From Microtetraspora glauca (GTDB taxonomy: Bacteria; Actinomycetota; Actinomycetes; Streptomycetales; Streptomycetaceae): a DNA stretch of 64,000 bases. Below the pieces are notes generated by a model. The model had not been told where the DNA came from and did no database searches. It worked only from the letters and a program-made list of their open reading frames with translations. Shown here one piece after another: positions 39,671-49,768 of the stretch (the first letter of the stretch is position 1; the number at the start of each line of letters is the position of its first letter). The DNA lies in the NCBI GenBank assembly GCA_000721275.1, contig JOFO01000003.1, positions 1-64,000 of the forward strand. The letters are read 5' to 3'. The position numbers were made by a program, and so were the translations under genes.

Positions 39671-40645
39671 ATGCCCGGCCGCACCCCCGTGGCTTCCCGA
39701 GCCACCGCAGTCTTCGCGTACGGAGCGGCCGCCGGCCTCGCCGTCGACCTGGTCCTCGGCGACCCCCGCCGCGGCCACCCCGTCGCCGCCTTCGGCCGGG
39801 CCGCCGCCGCCGTCGAGAAGCGCCTCTACCGCGACCACCGCGGCCACGGCGCCCTGCACACCGCCGTCTGCGCCGGAGGCGCCGCCGCCGCCGGGGCGCT
39901 GGCCGCCCGCGCCGTCCGGGGCAGCCGTACCGGCTCCGTCGCGCTGACCGCCGCCGCCGTGTGGGCCGTCGTCGGCGGCACGACGCTGGGCCGGGAGGCG
40001 CGGGCCATCGGCGGGGCGCTCGCCGCCGGCGACCTGGAGGTCGCCCGGGAGCGGATGCCGCACCTGGTCGGGCGCGACCCGGAGGCCCTGGACGGTCCCG
40101 CGATGGCCCGCGCGGTGGTCGAGTCCGTCGCCGAGAACACCTCCGACGCCGTCGTCGGCGCCCTCGTCTGGGGCGCGGTCGCCGGCGTGCCGGGGCTGCT
40201 CGGCTTCCGGGCCGTCAACACCCTGGACGCGATGGTCGGCCACCGGTCGCCCCGGTACCGCCGCTACGGCTGGGCGTCGGCCCGCCTCGACGACCTGGCC
40301 GGCTGGCCCGGCGCCCGGCTGACCGCCGCCCTCGCCGTCCTCGCGGGCGGCGACCGGCGCGCAGCCGCACGGGCCTGGCGGGAGGACGCCGGGAAGCACC
40401 CGAGCCCCAACGCCGGACCCGTCGAGGCGGCGTTCGCGGGCGCCCTCGGGGTACGGCTCGGGGGAACGCTCTGGTACGGCGGACGGGTCGAGCACCGGCC
40501 CGTCCTCAACGGCGGCGGGCGGCCCGTGGAGGTCGCCGACATCGACCGGGCCGTCCGGCTCTCCCGCCGGGTGACCTGGCTGACCCTGGCCGCCTGCGCG
40601 GGCGGCCGGCTGATCGCGGACACGGTGAAGCGGAGGACGAAGTGA
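39671..40645 (+). CDS. cobD: Adenosylcobinamide-phosphate synthase CobD/CbiB
   Basis: A 324-residue membrane protein that attaches aminopropanol to cobyric acid. Family features: [17 protein letters not shown] at the start, [20 protein letters not shown] in the middle, [20 protein letters not shown] and [20 protein letters not shown]. Hydrophobic segments give about four to five helices. It is the first gene after the riboswitch and overlaps cobQ by four bases (GTGA). Confidence 0.93.
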   Translation: MPGRTPVASRATAVFAYGAAAGLAVDLVLGDPRRGHPVAAFGRAAAAVEKRLYRDHRGHGALHTAVCAGGAAAAGALAARAVRGSRTGSVALTAAAVWAVVGGTTLGREARAIGGALAAGDLEVARERMPHLVGRDPEALDGPAMARAVVESVAENTSDAVVGALVWGAVAGVPGLLGFRAVNTLDAMVGHRSPRYRRYGWASARLDDLAGWPGARLTAALAVLAGGDRRAAARAWREDAGKHPSPNAGPVEAAFAGALGVRLGGTLWYGGRVEHRPVLNGGGRPVEVADIDRAVRLSRRVTWLTLAACAGGRLIADTVKRRTK

Positions 40646-42150
40646 AGGGTGGGGGGCTGCTCGTCGCGGGGACGACCTCCGACGCGGGCAAGAGCGTCGT
40701 CACGGCGGGCATCTGCCGCTGGCTGGTCCGGCAGGGCGTCAAGGTCGCGCCGTTCAAGGGGCAGAACATGTCCCTCAACTCCTTCGTGACGCGGGAGGGC
40801 GCCGAGATCGGGCGGGCCCAGGCCATGCAGGCGCAGGCCGCCCGCGTCGAGCCGACCGCGCTGATGAACCCGGTGCTGCTGAAGCCGGGCGGCGACCGGT
40901 CCAGCCAGGTCGTGCTCATGGGCAGGCCGGTCGGCGAGATGAGCGCGCGCGGCTACCACGGCGGGCGGCAGCAGACCCTCTTCGAACCGGTGCTCGCCTG
41001 TCTGGAGGAGCTGCGGGCCACCCACGACGCGGTGATCTGCGAGGGCGCGGGCAGCCCGGCCGAGATCAACCTGCGGCGCACCGACATCGTCAACATGGGC
41101 GTCGCGCGGGCCGCGCGGCTCCCGGTGCTCGTGGTCGGCGACATCGACCGGGGCGGGGTCTTCGCCCAGTTCTTCGGCACCACGGCGCTGCTCGCGCCCG
41201 AGGACCAGGAGCTGGTCGCCGGGTACCTGGTGAACAAGTTCCGCGGCGACGTGACGCTGCTGGAGCCGGGCCTCGACATGCTGCACGGGCTCACCGGGCG
41301 CCGGACCTTCGGTGTGCTGCCGTACGCGCACGGGCTCGGGATCGACGAGGAGGACGGGCTCCGGGTGTCCCTGCGCGGCGCCGTGCGCGAGTCGGTCGTC
41401 GCGCCGCCGGTCGGCGCGGACGTGCTGCGGGTCGCGGTGTGCGCCGTCCCGCTGATGTCGAACTTCACCGACGTGGACGCGCTGGCCGCCGAGCCGGGCG
41501 TGATCGTGCGGTTCGTGGACCGGCCGGAGGAGCTGGCCGACGCGGACCTGGTGGTGGTGCCGGGCACGCGCGGCACCGTGAAGGCGCTGGCGTGGCTGCG
41601 CGAGCGGGGCCTGGCGGACGCGCTGCTGCGGCGGGCCGCCGAGGGGCGGCCGGTGCTGGGCATCTGCGGCGGCTTCCAGGCGCTCGGCGAGCACATCGAC
41701 GACGAGGTCGAGTCGAAGGCGGGCGCCGTCGACGGGCTGGGGCTGCTGCCCGTACACGTCCGGTTCGCGCCCGGGAAGACGCTGGCCCGGCCGGTCGGCG
41801 AGGCGCTCGGCGAGCGGGTCGAGGGGTACGAGATCCACCACGGCGTCGCGGACGTGCGCGGCGGGGAGCCGTTCCTGGACGGCTGCCGGGTCGGCGCCGT
41901 CTGGGGCACCCACTGGCACGGCTCGCTGGAGAGCGACGGCTTCCGCCGCGCCTTCCTGCGCGAGGTCGCGGCGGCGGCCGGCCGGGCGTTCGTCCCGGCG
42001 CCGGACACGTCGTTCGGCGCGCTGCGCGAGGAACAGCTCGACCGGCTCGGCGACCTGATCGAGGAGCACGCCGACACGGACGCGCTGCTGCGGCTCATCG
42101 AGGACGGCGCCCCGAAGGGCCTGCCGTTCGTCCCGCCGGGGGCGCCGTGA
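40642..42150 (+). CDS. cobQ: Cobyric acid synthase CobQ/CbiP
   Basis: Glutamine-dependent amidation of four side chains of adenosylcobyrinic a,c-diamide. The 502-residue protein has the ATP-binding N-terminal half ([35 protein letters not shown]) and a class I-like glutaminase half with the nucleophile Cys in [12 protein letters not shown] and His in [16 protein letters not shown] WGTHWHGS. Start is GTG 40642, overlapping the cobD stop. No cobN follows directly, unlike the arrangement I recall for S. coelicolor. Confidence 0.94.
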   Translation: MKGGGLLVAGTTSDAGKSVVTAGICRWLVRQGVKVAPFKGQNMSLNSFVTREGAEIGRAQAMQAQAARVEPTALMNPVLLKPGGDRSSQVVLMGRPVGEMSARGYHGGRQQTLFEPVLACLEELRATHDAVICEGAGSPAEINLRRTDIVNMGVARAARLPVLVVGDIDRGGVFAQFFGTTALLAPEDQELVAGYLVNKFRGDVTLLEPGLDMLHGLTGRRTFGVLPYAHGLGIDEEDGLRVSLRGAVRESVVAPPVGADVLRVAVCAVPLMSNFTDVDALAAEPGVIVRFVDRPEELADADLVVVPGTRGTVKALAWLRERGLADALLRRAAEGRPVLGICGGFQALGEHIDDEVESKAGAVDGLGLLPVHVRFAPGKTLARPVGEALGERVEGYEIHHGVADVRGGEPFLDGCRVGAVWGTHWHGSLESDGFRRAFLREVAAAAGRAFVPAPDTSFGALREEQLDRLGDLIEEHADTDALLRLIEDGAPKGLPFVPPGAP

Positions 42151-42199
42151 GCAGCCGCCCGGCCCCGGCATCCGTACGCACCGAAGGAGCGACCACTCG

Positions 42200-44239
42200 A
42201 TGAGCACCCGCTTTCCGTTCACCGCCGTCGTCGGCATGGACGACCTGCGGCTCGCGCTGCTGCTGAACGCCGTCTCGCCGGCCGTCGGCGGTGTGCTCGT
42301 GCGGGGCGAGAAGGGGACCGCCAAGTCCACCGCCGTGCGCGCGCTCGCCGGGCTGCTGCCCGAGGTGGCCGTCGTCGCCGGGTGCCGGTTCAGCTGTGAC
42401 CCCGGCGCGCCCGACCCCGGGTGCCCGGACGGGCCGCACGGGGACGGCGGGGCCGAGGCGCGGGCCGCGCGGATGGTCGAGCTGCCCGTGGGCGCGTCGG
42501 AGGACCGGCTCGTCGGCTCGCTCGACATCGAGAAGGCGCTCGCCGAGGGCGTGAAGGCGTTCGAGCCGGGCCTGCTCGCCGCCGCGCACCGCGGGATCCT
42601 GTACGTCGACGAGGTCAACCTGCTGAGCGACCATCTGATCGACCACCTCCTCGACGCCGCCGCCATGGGCGCCTCGCACGTCGAGCGCGAGGGCGTCTCG
42701 GTGCGGCACGCCGCGCGGTTCCTGCTCGTCGGGACGATGAACCCCGAGGAGGGCGAGCTGCGCCCGCAGCTGCTCGACCGGTTCGGGCTGACCGTGGAGG
42801 TCGCCGCCTCCCGGGTGCCCGAGGAGCGGGTCGAGGTGGTGCGGCGCCGGCTGGCCTTCGAGGACGATCCGGCCGGGTTCGCCGCGCGGTGGGCCGGCGA
42901 GGAGGCGGCGCTGCGCGCACGGATCGCCGCCGCGCGGGAGGTGCTGCCCCGTGTGGTGCTCGGGGACGCGGTGCTGCTCCAGATCGCGGCCACCTGCGCG
43001 GCGTTCGAGGTCGACGGCATGCGCGCCGACATCGTGATGGCCCGGACCGCGACCGCGCTCGCCGCGTGGGCGGGACGGGAGGAGGTGACGAGCGAGGACG
43101 TGCGGCAGGCCGCGCTGCTCGCGCTCCCCCACCGTCGGCGGCGCAACCCCTTCGACGCGCCGGGGATGGACGAGGACAAGCTCGACGAGACCCTGGAGCG
43201 GTTCCAGGGGGACGAGCCCGAGGACGACCCGGACCCGGGTCCGGACGGGCCGGGGGACGGCGGGCCCGGGGGCGGTGGCGGGGTGCCGCCGCAGGGCGGT
43301 GAGGGGGCCGCGCCCGAGCCCGACTCCGTACCGGAGCAGGCACCTGGCCAGGCGCCCGGGCAGGCGCCCGTTCCGCAGGGCGCGGCCGGGGAGCGGGCCG
43401 CCGTGAAGGCCGCCGAGCCGTTCCGTACGCGGATGCTGAGCGTGCCCGGGGTCGGCGACGGGGCCGCCGGGCGGCGGTCCCGGGCCCGCACCGAGCACGG
43501 CCGGACCACCGGGGCGACCCGGCCCCGCGGCGCGCTGACGAAGCTGCACCTGTCCGCGACGGTCCGGGCCGCCGCGCCGCACCAGCGGGCGCGCGGCCGG
43601 TCGGGGGCGGGGCTCGTGCTGCGCCGGGACGACCTGCGGCAGGCGGTGCGGGAGGGGCGTGAGGGGAACCTGGTGCTGTTCGTCGTGGACGCCTCCGGGT
43701 CGATGGCGGCGCGCAGGCGGATGGGCGCCGTGAAGGGCGCCGTGCTGTCGCTGCTGCTCGACGCGTACCAGCGGCGCGACAAGGTCGGGCTCGTCACCTT
43801 CCGGGGGCGGGGCGCCGAGCTGGCGCTGCCGCCGACGTCGTCCGTGGACGCCGCCGCGGCGCGTCTGGAGGAGCTGCCGACCGGCGGCCGTACGCCGCTG
43901 TCCGCCGGGCTGCTGCGGGCGCACGACGTGCTGCGGGTGGAGCGGCTGCGGGACCCGTCGCGCCGGGCGCTGCTCGTGGTGGTGACCGACGGGCGGGCGA
44001 CCGGCGGCGGGCCGGATCCGCTGGCGCTGGCCGCGCGGGCCGCGCGGCTGCACGCCGCCGACGGCACGGCGAGCGTCGTCGTGGACTGCGAGGCAGGCCC
44101 GGTGCGGCTCGGTCTCGCCGGGAACCTCGCCCGCGAACTGGGCGGAACCGCCGTCACCCTGGACGAGCTGCGCGCCGACGCGATCGCCGGGCTGGTGCGG
44201 GATGCGCAAGTCAACCACTCTGTCAGGAGGGCCGCTTAA
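42200..44239 (+). CDS. Cobaltochelatase-type AAA+/VWA subunit (ChlI-ChlD fusion)
   Basis: A 679-residue protein that fuses an AAA+ ATPase (ChlI/CobS-like, residues 1-330; Walker A GEKGTAKS, Walker [11 protein letters not shown], sensor [17 protein letters not shown]) to a VWA domain (ChlD/CobT-like, about 490-679; [16 protein letters not shown]) through an acidic, Pro-rich linker. With CobN such a protein inserts cobalt into hydrogenobyrinate a,c-diamide. Context supports cobaltochelatase rather than magnesium chelatase. CobN itself is not in this window. A GTG/ATG choice is clear: ATG 42200, GGAGCGACC upstream. Its stop overlaps the cobO start by one base (TAATG). Confidence 0.88.
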   Translation: MSTRFPFTAVVGMDDLRLALLLNAVSPAVGGVLVRGEKGTAKSTAVRALAGLLPEVAVVAGCRFSCDPGAPDPGCPDGPHGDGGAEARAARMVELPVGASEDRLVGSLDIEKALAEGVKAFEPGLLAAAHRGILYVDEVNLLSDHLIDHLLDAAAMGASHVEREGVSVRHAARFLLVGTMNPEEGELRPQLLDRFGLTVEVAASRVPEERVEVVRRRLAFEDDPAGFAARWAGEEAALRARIAAAREVLPRVVLGDAVLLQIAATCAAFEVDGMRADIVMARTATALAAWAGREEVTSEDVRQAALLALPHRRRRNPFDAPGMDEDKLDETLERFQGDEPEDDPDPGPDGPGDGGPGGGGGVPPQGGEGAAPEPDSVPEQAPGQAPGQAPVPQGAAGERAAVKAAEPFRTRMLSVPGVGDGAAGRRSRARTEHGRTTGATRPRGALTKLHLSATVRAAAPHQRARGRSGAGLVLRRDDLRQAVREGREGNLVLFVVDASGSMAARRRMGAVKGAVLSLLLDAYQRRDKVGLVTFRGRGAELALPPTSSVDAAAARLEELPTGGRTPLSAGLLRAHDVLRVERLRDPSRRALLVVVTDGRATGGGPDPLALAARAARLHAADGTASVVVDCEAGPVRLGLAGNLARELGGTAVTLDELRADAIAGLVRDAQVNHSVRRAA

Positions 44240-44847
44240 TGCCGCAGGGACAGCCGACCGTCGTTCCCGACGACGGCCTCACGACCCGTCAGCGCCGCAA
44301 CCGGGCGCTGGTGATGGTGCACACGGGCGTCGGCAAGGGGAAGTCGACGGCCGCCTTCGGGATGGCGCTGCGCGCCTGGAACCAGGGCTGGCCGATCGGG
44401 GTGTTCCAGTTCGTGAAGTCCGCCAAGTGGAAGGTCGGCGAGGAGAACGCCCTCAAGGCGCTCGGCGAGACCGGCAAGGGCGGGACCGTCACCTGGAACA
44501 AGATGGGCGAGGGCTGGTCCTGGATCCAGCGCGCGCCGGCCGAGGGCGAGCAGTCGCACGAGGACAAGGCGCGTGAGGGCTGGGAGCAGGTCAAGCGGGA
44601 CCTGGCCGAGGAGCGGTACAAGTTCTACGTCCTCGACGAGTTCGCGTACCTGCTGCACTGGGGCTGGATCGACGTGAAGGAGGTCGTCGAGGTGCTGCGG
44701 GACCGTCCCGGGCAGCAGCACGTCGTCATCACCGGGCGCAACGCGCCGCAGGAGCTGGTGGACTTCGCCGACCTGGTCACCGACATGTCCAAGGTGAAGC
44801 ACCCGATGGACGCCGGCCAGAAGGGCCAGCGGGGCATCGAGTGGTAG
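44239..44847 (+). CDS. cobO: Cob(I)yrinic acid a,c-diamide adenosyltransferase CobO
   Basis: Transfers the adenosyl group of ATP to the corrin cobalt. The 202-residue CobA/CobO/BtuR-type protein has the P-loop HTGVGKGKSTAAFGMALRA near residue 32 and the conserved FYVLDEFAYLLHWGWIDV and HVVITGRNAPQELVDFADLV segments. The start overlaps the previous stop by one base and its stop overlaps cobB by seven bases, so translation is coupled. Confidence 0.95.
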   Translation: MPQGQPTVVPDDGLTTRQRRNRALVMVHTGVGKGKSTAAFGMALRAWNQGWPIGVFQFVKSAKWKVGEENALKALGETGKGGTVTWNKMGEGWSWIQRAPAEGEQSHEDKAREGWEQVKRDLAEERYKFYVLDEFAYLLHWGWIDVKEVVEVLRDRPGQQHVVITGRNAPQELVDFADLVTDMSKVKHPMDAGQKGQRGIEW

Positions 44848-46181
44848 CACGTCTCGTCATCGCGGCCCCCTCGTCGGGCGCCGGCAAGACCACGGTGGCG
44901 ACCGGCCTGATGGCCGCGTTCGCCTCCCGCGGGCTCGCCGTCTCCCCGCACAAGGTGGGCCCCGACTACATCGACCCGGGCTACCACGCGCTGGCCACCG
45001 GCCGCCCGGGCCGCAACCTGGACGCGTTCATGTGCGGGACGGGGCTGGTCGCGCCGCTCTTCGCGCACGGCGCGCGCGGCTGCGACCTGGCCGTCGTCGA
45101 GGGGGTCATGGGCCTGTACGACGGCGCCGCCGACCAGGGCGAGCTGGCGTCCACCGCGCAGGTGGCGAAGCTGCTGAGGGCGCCGGTGGTGCTGGTCGTC
45201 GACGCGTCCTCGCAGTCGCGGTCGGTGGCGGCGCTGGTGCACGGCTTCGCGTCCTGGGACCCGGAGGTGCGGATCGGCGGCGTGATCCTCAACAAGGTCG
45301 CCACCGACCGGCACGAGCACCTGCTGCGGGAGGCGCTGGGCGAGTCCGGGGTGCCGGTGCTGGGCGTGCTGCGGCGGGCGCCCGCCGTGGCCACGCCGTC
45401 CCGGCACCTGGGGCTGATCCCGGTGGCCGAGCGGCAGGCGCAGGCGGTGGAGGCGGTCGCCGCGCAGGCCGAGCAGGTGCGGGCCGGCTGCGACCTGGAG
45501 GCGCTGCTGGCGCTGGCCCGGTCGGCGCCGGAGCTGCGCGCCGAGGCGTGGGAGCCGCCGCCGTCGGCGCCCCCGGCGGGGCGGCGGCCGGTGGTCGCCG
45601 TGGCCGGCGGGGCCGCGTTCACGTTCTCGTACGCGGAGCACGCGGAGCTGCTGACGGCGGCCGGCGCCGACGTGGTGACCTTCGACCCGCTGCGGGACGA
45701 GGCGCTGCCCGAGGGGACCGGCGGGCTCGTCGTGGGCGGCGGGTTCCCCGAGATGTACGCGGCGGAGCTGGCCGCCAACGAGCCGCTGCGGAAGGCCGTC
45801 GCCGCCTTCGCCGCCACCGGGGCGCCGGTCGCCGCCGAGTGCGCCGGGCTGCTGTACCTGGCGCGGTCGCTGGACGGCACGCCGATGTGCGGGGTCCTCG
45901 ACGCGGACGCGCGGATGTCGTCGCGGCTGACGCTCGGCTACCGGGACGCGGTGGCCGTCAGCGACAGCGTCCTCGCGCCCGCGGGGGCGCGGCTGCGCGG
46001 GCACGAGTTCCACCGGACGGTGATCGAGCCGGGCGCGGGCGAGCGGCCCGCGTGGGGGCTGCGGCAGCCGGAGACCCGGGTGGAGGGCTTCGTGCGGGGC
46101 GGGGTGCACGCGAGCTATGTGCACACGCACTGGGCGGGGTCGCCGGAGGTGGCCGCGCGGTTCGTGGGGCGCTGCGGGTGA
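44841..46181 (+). CDS. cobB: Cobyrinic acid a,c-diamide synthase CobB
   Basis: Glutamine-dependent amidation of (hydrogeno)cobyrinic acid side chains a and c. The 446-residue protein has the P-loop APSSGAGKTTVATGLMAAFA, VGPDYIDPGYH, a dethiobiotin-synthase-like first half, and a glutaminase second half with the nucleophile Cys in VAAECAGLLYLA and GHEFHRTVIEP. Start is a GTG overlapping the end of cobO. Its stop is 2 bases from the ZIP gene stop on the other strand. Confidence 0.94.
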   Translation: MVARLVIAAPSSGAGKTTVATGLMAAFASRGLAVSPHKVGPDYIDPGYHALATGRPGRNLDAFMCGTGLVAPLFAHGARGCDLAVVEGVMGLYDGAADQGELASTAQVAKLLRAPVVLVVDASSQSRSVAALVHGFASWDPEVRIGGVILNKVATDRHEHLLREALGESGVPVLGVLRRAPAVATPSRHLGLIPVAERQAQAVEAVAAQAEQVRAGCDLEALLALARSAPELRAEAWEPPPSAPPAGRRPVVAVAGGAAFTFSYAEHAELLTAAGADVVTFDPLRDEALPEGTGGLVVGGGFPEMYAAELAANEPLRKAVAAFAATGAPVAAECAGLLYLARSLDGTPMCGVLDADARMSSRLTLGYRDAVAVSDSVLAPAGARLRGHEFHRTVIEPGAGERPAWGLRQPETRVEGFVRGGVHASYVHTHWAGSPEVAARFVGRCG

Positions 46182-46183
46182 GT

Positions 46184-46927
46184 TCAGCCGCCGGAGAGGC
46201 CCACCACGAGCCAGATGAAGCCGACGCCCGCGGCCGTGCAGAGCAGGGTGGTGCGGGCGGGGTGGGTGTGGTGGGCCTCGGGCAGGATCTCGGCGGCGGC
46301 GAGGTAGAGCAGGGCGCCGCCGAAGAAGCCGAGATAACTGCCGAGCAGTTCCTCCGGAAGAGTGAGCAGCGTCGCGAGGCCGGCGCCGGCGATCGGGGCG
46401 ATCGCGTCGGCGAGGAGCATCGCGACGGCCTTGCGGCGTTCGTTCCCGTACAGGCTGGTGAGGGTGTACGTGTTGAAGCCGTCGGCGAAGTCGTGGGTGA
46501 CGACGGCGAGCGCGACGGTGGCGCCCATGCCGCCGCCGACCTGGAAGGCGGCGCCGAGGGCGATGCCGTCCATGAGGCTGTGCAGGACCATGGCGCCGGC
46601 GGCCACGAGCCCGACCTGCGGGGTCCGTTCGACGCCGGTGCCGGTGCCCGTCTCGGCGCCGTGGGCGGCGCGGCGGGTGGCCAGCAGCCGCTCGACGGCG
46701 TGGGCGAAGAGGAAGCCGCCGACGAACAGCAGCAGCGCCTGCGGGACGCCGAACACCTCCTCGCCGGCGGCCTCCAGTGCCTCGGGCAGCAGGTCGAGTC
46801 CGACGACGCCGAGCATCAGGCCGCCGGCGAGCCCGAGCACGAGGTGCCGGCGGTCGGTGACGCGCTGCGCGACCCAGCCGCCGAAGAGCGTCATGAGGAA
46901 CGCGCCGAGCGCGACGAGCACAGCCAT
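46184..46927 (-). CDS. ZIP-family metal transporter
   Basis: A 247-residue ZIP transporter with eight helices and the metal-binding helices MVLHSLMDGIALGAAF and VVTHDFADGFNTYTL (His/Asp sites of the family) in the second half. Family members import zinc, iron or other divalent ions. Its location in a cobalamin cluster hints at a link to cobalt supply but this is only context. GAAGGGG precedes the ATG at 46927. A much longer open frame (to 49783) on this strand is not real. It converges on cobB with a 2-base gap and is divergent from the CobE-CobC gene by about 16 bases. Confidence 0.88.
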   Translation of the reverse strand: MAVLVALGAFLMTLFGGWVAQRVTDRRHLVLGLAGGLMLGVVGLDLLPEALEAAGEEVFGVPQALLLFVGGFLFAHAVERLLATRRAAHGAETGTGTGVERTPQVGLVAAGAMVLHSLMDGIALGAAFQVGGGMGATVALAVVTHDFADGFNTYTLTSLYGNERRKAVAMLLADAIAPIAGAGLATLLTLPEELLGSYLGFFGGALLYLAAAEILPEAHHTHPARTTLLCTAAGVGFIWLVVGLSGG

Positions 46928-46987
46928 GGCCCCTTCGTAGCGGATGGGCCCCCCGCTCTGCACATCGGCGTCGGCGCCCGTCCGGGG

Positions 46988-48535
46988 GTGACGGCGGCGG
47001 AGGTGCTGTCCCTGGTGCGGGCGGCGCTGGCGGAGCTGGGCGCGGCGGAGGCGGGGCGGGACGGCCTCGGGCACGCGCGCGTGGCGGGGTTCGCGACGGT
47101 GGCGGCGCGGGCGGCGGACGCGGGGGTCGCGGGGGCCGCCGCGCGGTTCGGGGTGCCGGTGCGGGGGTTCGCGGCGGAGGAGCTGGCCGGGGTGGCCGTG
47201 CCGCATCCGTCGGCGGCGGCGCTGGCGGCGACGGGCACGGCGTCGGTGGCGGAGGCTGCGGCGCTGCGGGCGGCGGGGCCAGGGGCGGTGTTGCTGGTGC
47301 CGAAGCGGAAGGCGCGGCGCGTGACGTGCGCGATCGCCGGTTATGCACCGTTTCGTCCGGACGAAGTGACGTCCGTCGCACGGTTGTTGCCCTTGACGTG
47401 CGGGTACATCGCTGGCGAGCCTGGCACACCCCACATCCCCACCCCCCACACGACGGCGGACATGGACACCCACACGGACAGCCCCCACGCGGGGAGACAC
47501 CTCCACGACCTGCGTCATCACGGTGACGCCGAGGTCCGGGACGAGAAACTCATCGACCTCGCGGTCAACGTCCGGACGGCGACCCCGCCGGACTGGCTGC
47601 GGGAGCGGATCGCCGCTTCGCTGGTGACCCTGGCCGCCTATCCGGACGGGCGCACGGCCCGCGCGGCGGTGGCCGAGCGGCACGGTCTGCCGACCGGACG
47701 GGTGCTGCTGACCTCGGGCGCGGCCGAGGCGTTCGTGCTGCTGGCGCGGGCGCTGCCGGTGCGCCGGCCGGTCGTGGTGCATCCGCAGTTCACCGAGCCG
47801 GAGGCGGCCCTGCGGGACGCCGGGCACGAGGTGGGCCGGGTGCTGCTGCGCGAGGAGGACGGCTTCCGGCTGGATCCGGCGGCGGTGCCGGAGGACGCGG
47901 ACCTGGTGGTGATCGGCAATCCCACCAACCCGACCTCGGTGCTGCATCCGGCGGAGACGATCGCGGCGCTGGCGCGGCCGGGGCGGTACCTGGTCGTGGA
48001 CGAGGCGTTCATGGACGCGGTGCCGGGCGAGCGGGAGGCGCTGGCCGGGCGGCCGGACGTGCCGGGTCTGGTGGTGCTGCGGAGCCTGACGAAGACCTGG
48101 GGCCTCGCGGGGCTGCGGATCGGGTACGTGCTCGCGGAGCCGGACACGATCGGGCTGCTGGAACGCGCGCAGCCGCTGTGGCCGGTGTCGACGCCGGCGC
48201 TGGTGGCGGCGGAGGCGTGCATGTCGCGACGCGCACTGGCGGAGGCGGAGCTCGCGGCGCACCGGATCGGGGCGGACCGGGCGCACCTGCTGGCCGGTCT
48301 GGCGGAGTTCGACGAGGTGCGGGCGGTGACGGCGGCCGAGGGGCCGTTCGTGCTGGTCCGGATCGAGGGCGCGGACGCGATACGGGAGCGGCTGCGGCTG
48401 CTGGGGTTCGCGGCCCGGCGCGGGGACACGTTCCCGGGTCTGGACCGGCACTGGCTGCGGCTCGCGGTCCGGGACCGGGCGACGACGAATCGTTTCCTCC
48501 AGGCGCTGGACCAGGCGCTGCTGCTGGGCTGCTGA
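46988..48535 (+). CDS. CobE-CobC (Rv2231c-type) fusion protein
   Basis: One open frame fuses a CbiG C-terminal/CobE-like domain (HIGVGARPGVTAAEV to CAIAGYAPFR) to a PLP-dependent aminotransferase-fold CobC of the Rv2231c type (LIDLAVNVRTATPP, IGNPTNPTSVLHP, SLTKTWGLAGLRIGY with the PLP lysine in SLTK). The linker is His/Asp-rich (MDTHTDSPHAGRHLHDLRHH). The conserved first strand of CobE lies upstream of the first usable start, GTG 46988. CTG 46958 is possible, and ATG 46944 would be in frame if one more C were present in CCCCCC. An internal ATG at 47462 could start CobC alone. CobE is thought to act in corrin-ring steps, CobC in the aminopropanol branch. Confidence 0.8.
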   Translation: MTAAEVLSLVRAALAELGAAEAGRDGLGHARVAGFATVAARAADAGVAGAAARFGVPVRGFAAEELAGVAVPHPSAAALAATGTASVAEAAALRAAGPGAVLLVPKRKARRVTCAIAGYAPFRPDEVTSVARLLPLTCGYIAGEPGTPHIPTPHTTADMDTHTDSPHAGRHLHDLRHHGDAEVRDEKLIDLAVNVRTATPPDWLRERIAASLVTLAAYPDGRTARAAVAERHGLPTGRVLLTSGAAEAFVLLARALPVRRPVVVHPQFTEPEAALRDAGHEVGRVLLREEDGFRLDPAAVPEDADLVVIGNPTNPTSVLHPAETIAALARPGRYLVVDEAFMDAVPGEREALAGRPDVPGLVVLRSLTKTWGLAGLRIGYVLAEPDTIGLLERAQPLWPVSTPALVAAEACMSRRALAEAELAAHRIGADRAHLLAGLAEFDEVRAVTAAEGPFVLVRIEGADAIRERLRLLGFAARRGDTFPGLDRHWLRLAVRDRATTNRFLQALDQALLLGC

Positions 48536-48568
48536 TCCGTCGGCGTCCCCCCGCCGGAGACGGCTCCG

Positions 48569-48610
48569 CCCGGGGCGGGCGGTGCGTCCGTGCGCACCGC
48601 CCGCCCCGGG
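48569..48610. terminator. Bidirectional terminator between the cob and LAETG genes
   Basis: A perfect 18-bp stem, CCCGGGGCGGGCGGTGCG (48569-48586) with 48593-48610, and loop TCCGTG. It lies between the converging CobE-CobC and LAETG genes and probably ends both. Confidence 0.85.
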
Positions 48611-48654
48611 CCGGGTTCCCCCTGCGTCCCCCCTGACGCGTCCCCCTCGGGCCG

Positions 48655-49695
48655 TCAGCCCCGGGCGCGGGCGCGGCCGCGGGCCAGGACGAGCGCGACG
48701 CCGCCGGCGAGGACGAGCGCGAGGGCGCCGCCCGCGATGTACGGGGTGGCGGAGCTGCCACCGGTCTCGGCGAGGTTCTGCGTCGGGGTGGAGCCGCCGT
48801 TGTTGGTGACGACGCCGCCGTCGTCCTCGGGCTCGGTGGGCCGCGGCGACGGCTGCTCGCTCGGCTTCTCGGTCGGCCGCTCGCTCGGCTGCTCGGTGGG
48901 CTCCGGGGTCGGCTTCTCCGTGGGCTTCTCCGTGGGCTTCTCGGTCGGCGCCGGGGCGTCGGGGGTCTCGCAGGTGGCCTCGGCGAGGGTGACGGTGCCC
49001 TTGACCTTGGCGACGCCGAGGGCGAGCGGGTCGACCTCGACGTCGAGCTCCAGGGCGGTGGCGGCGGCGGTGCGGGTGGTGGTGCTGGTGCGGGAGAGGT
49101 CCAGGGTGATCTTGCCGACGGCGGGCACGTCGAGCTGGGTGCGCCCGCCGGCGGTCAGCGTGACCTTCTTGCCGAGGGCCTGGACGTGGCCGAGGACGTT
49201 GGACTCGGCGACCGGCTTCTTCCCCGCCTCGCAGACCGCCCGGGAGGTGACCTTCTCGACCTCGACGAGGGCGAGCGCGGGCAGGCCGGGGACGTGGACG
49301 CGGGCCTTGGCGAGGTTGACGTACCCCTCGGCCCTGCGCTCGTCGACGGTGGCGGTCGAGGTGGCGACGTCGGCGGCGAGGATGTCGATCGGCTTGCCAC
49401 CCTCGGCGCCCTCCACCTTGACGCTGAGCGCGGTCTTGTTCGCGCTCTCCGGCGCCTGGACCTCGTTGAGCGTGGCGCGGACCGGGATCTTCACGGTCTC
49501 GCCGAGGAGGGAGACGTCGAGCCCGGTGCGGAGCACGACGGCGCTCGCCCGGCCCTCGCGGCGCTCGCCGTCCGTGGCCTGCGCCGGGGCCGCCAGGAGC
49601 ACGGGACCCGCCGCGAGGGCGACGACGGTCGCGGCGGCGGCGGTGCGGCGGACGGCGGTGCGGCGGACGGGCGCGCGGAAGGTGTTGCTGTTCAA
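48655..49695 (-). CDS. SCO1860-type LAETG-anchored wall protein
   Basis: A 346-residue cell-wall protein with a signal peptide (basic APVRRTAVRRT, hydrophobic stretch, cleavage probably after AQA near residue 40), a beta-rich mature domain with two Cys, a Pro/Thr/Glu/Lys repeat stalk (PTEKPTEKPTEKPTPEP and similar, about residues 243-285), then NLAETGG, a hydrophobic helix and a basic tail. LAETG is the sorting signal used by Streptomyces class E sortases. The start is a TTG at 49695 (LNSNTFR) with GGGGG upstream. SCO1860 is the S. coelicolor relative by recollection. Confidence 0.85.
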   Translation of the reverse strand: MNSNTFRAPVRRTAVRRTAAAATVVALAAGPVLLAAPAQATDGERREGRASAVVLRTGLDVSLLGETVKIPVRATLNEVQAPESANKTALSVKVEGAEGGKPIDILAADVATSTATVDERRAEGYVNLAKARVHVPGLPALALVEVEKVTSRAVCEAGKKPVAESNVLGHVQALGKKVTLTAGGRTQLDVPAVGKITLDLSRTSTTTRTAAATALELDVEVDPLALGVAKVKGTVTLAEATCETPDAPAPTEKPTEKPTEKPTPEPTEQPSERPTEKPSEQPSPRPTEPEDDGGVVTNNGGSTPTQNLAETGGSSATPYIAGGALALVLAGGVALVLARGRARARG

Positions 49696-49768
49696 GATGG
49701 TGGAACCCCCACAGAAGACATGGCGTCGCCGGCCGCTCACCACGGGGACGGTGGGTCTGCGCGGCGGC

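Noticed and set aside
40264..44214. 1316-codon minus-strand frame opposite the cob operon
   Set aside because: Arg/Ser/Pro-rich antisense translation of well-supported cob genes.
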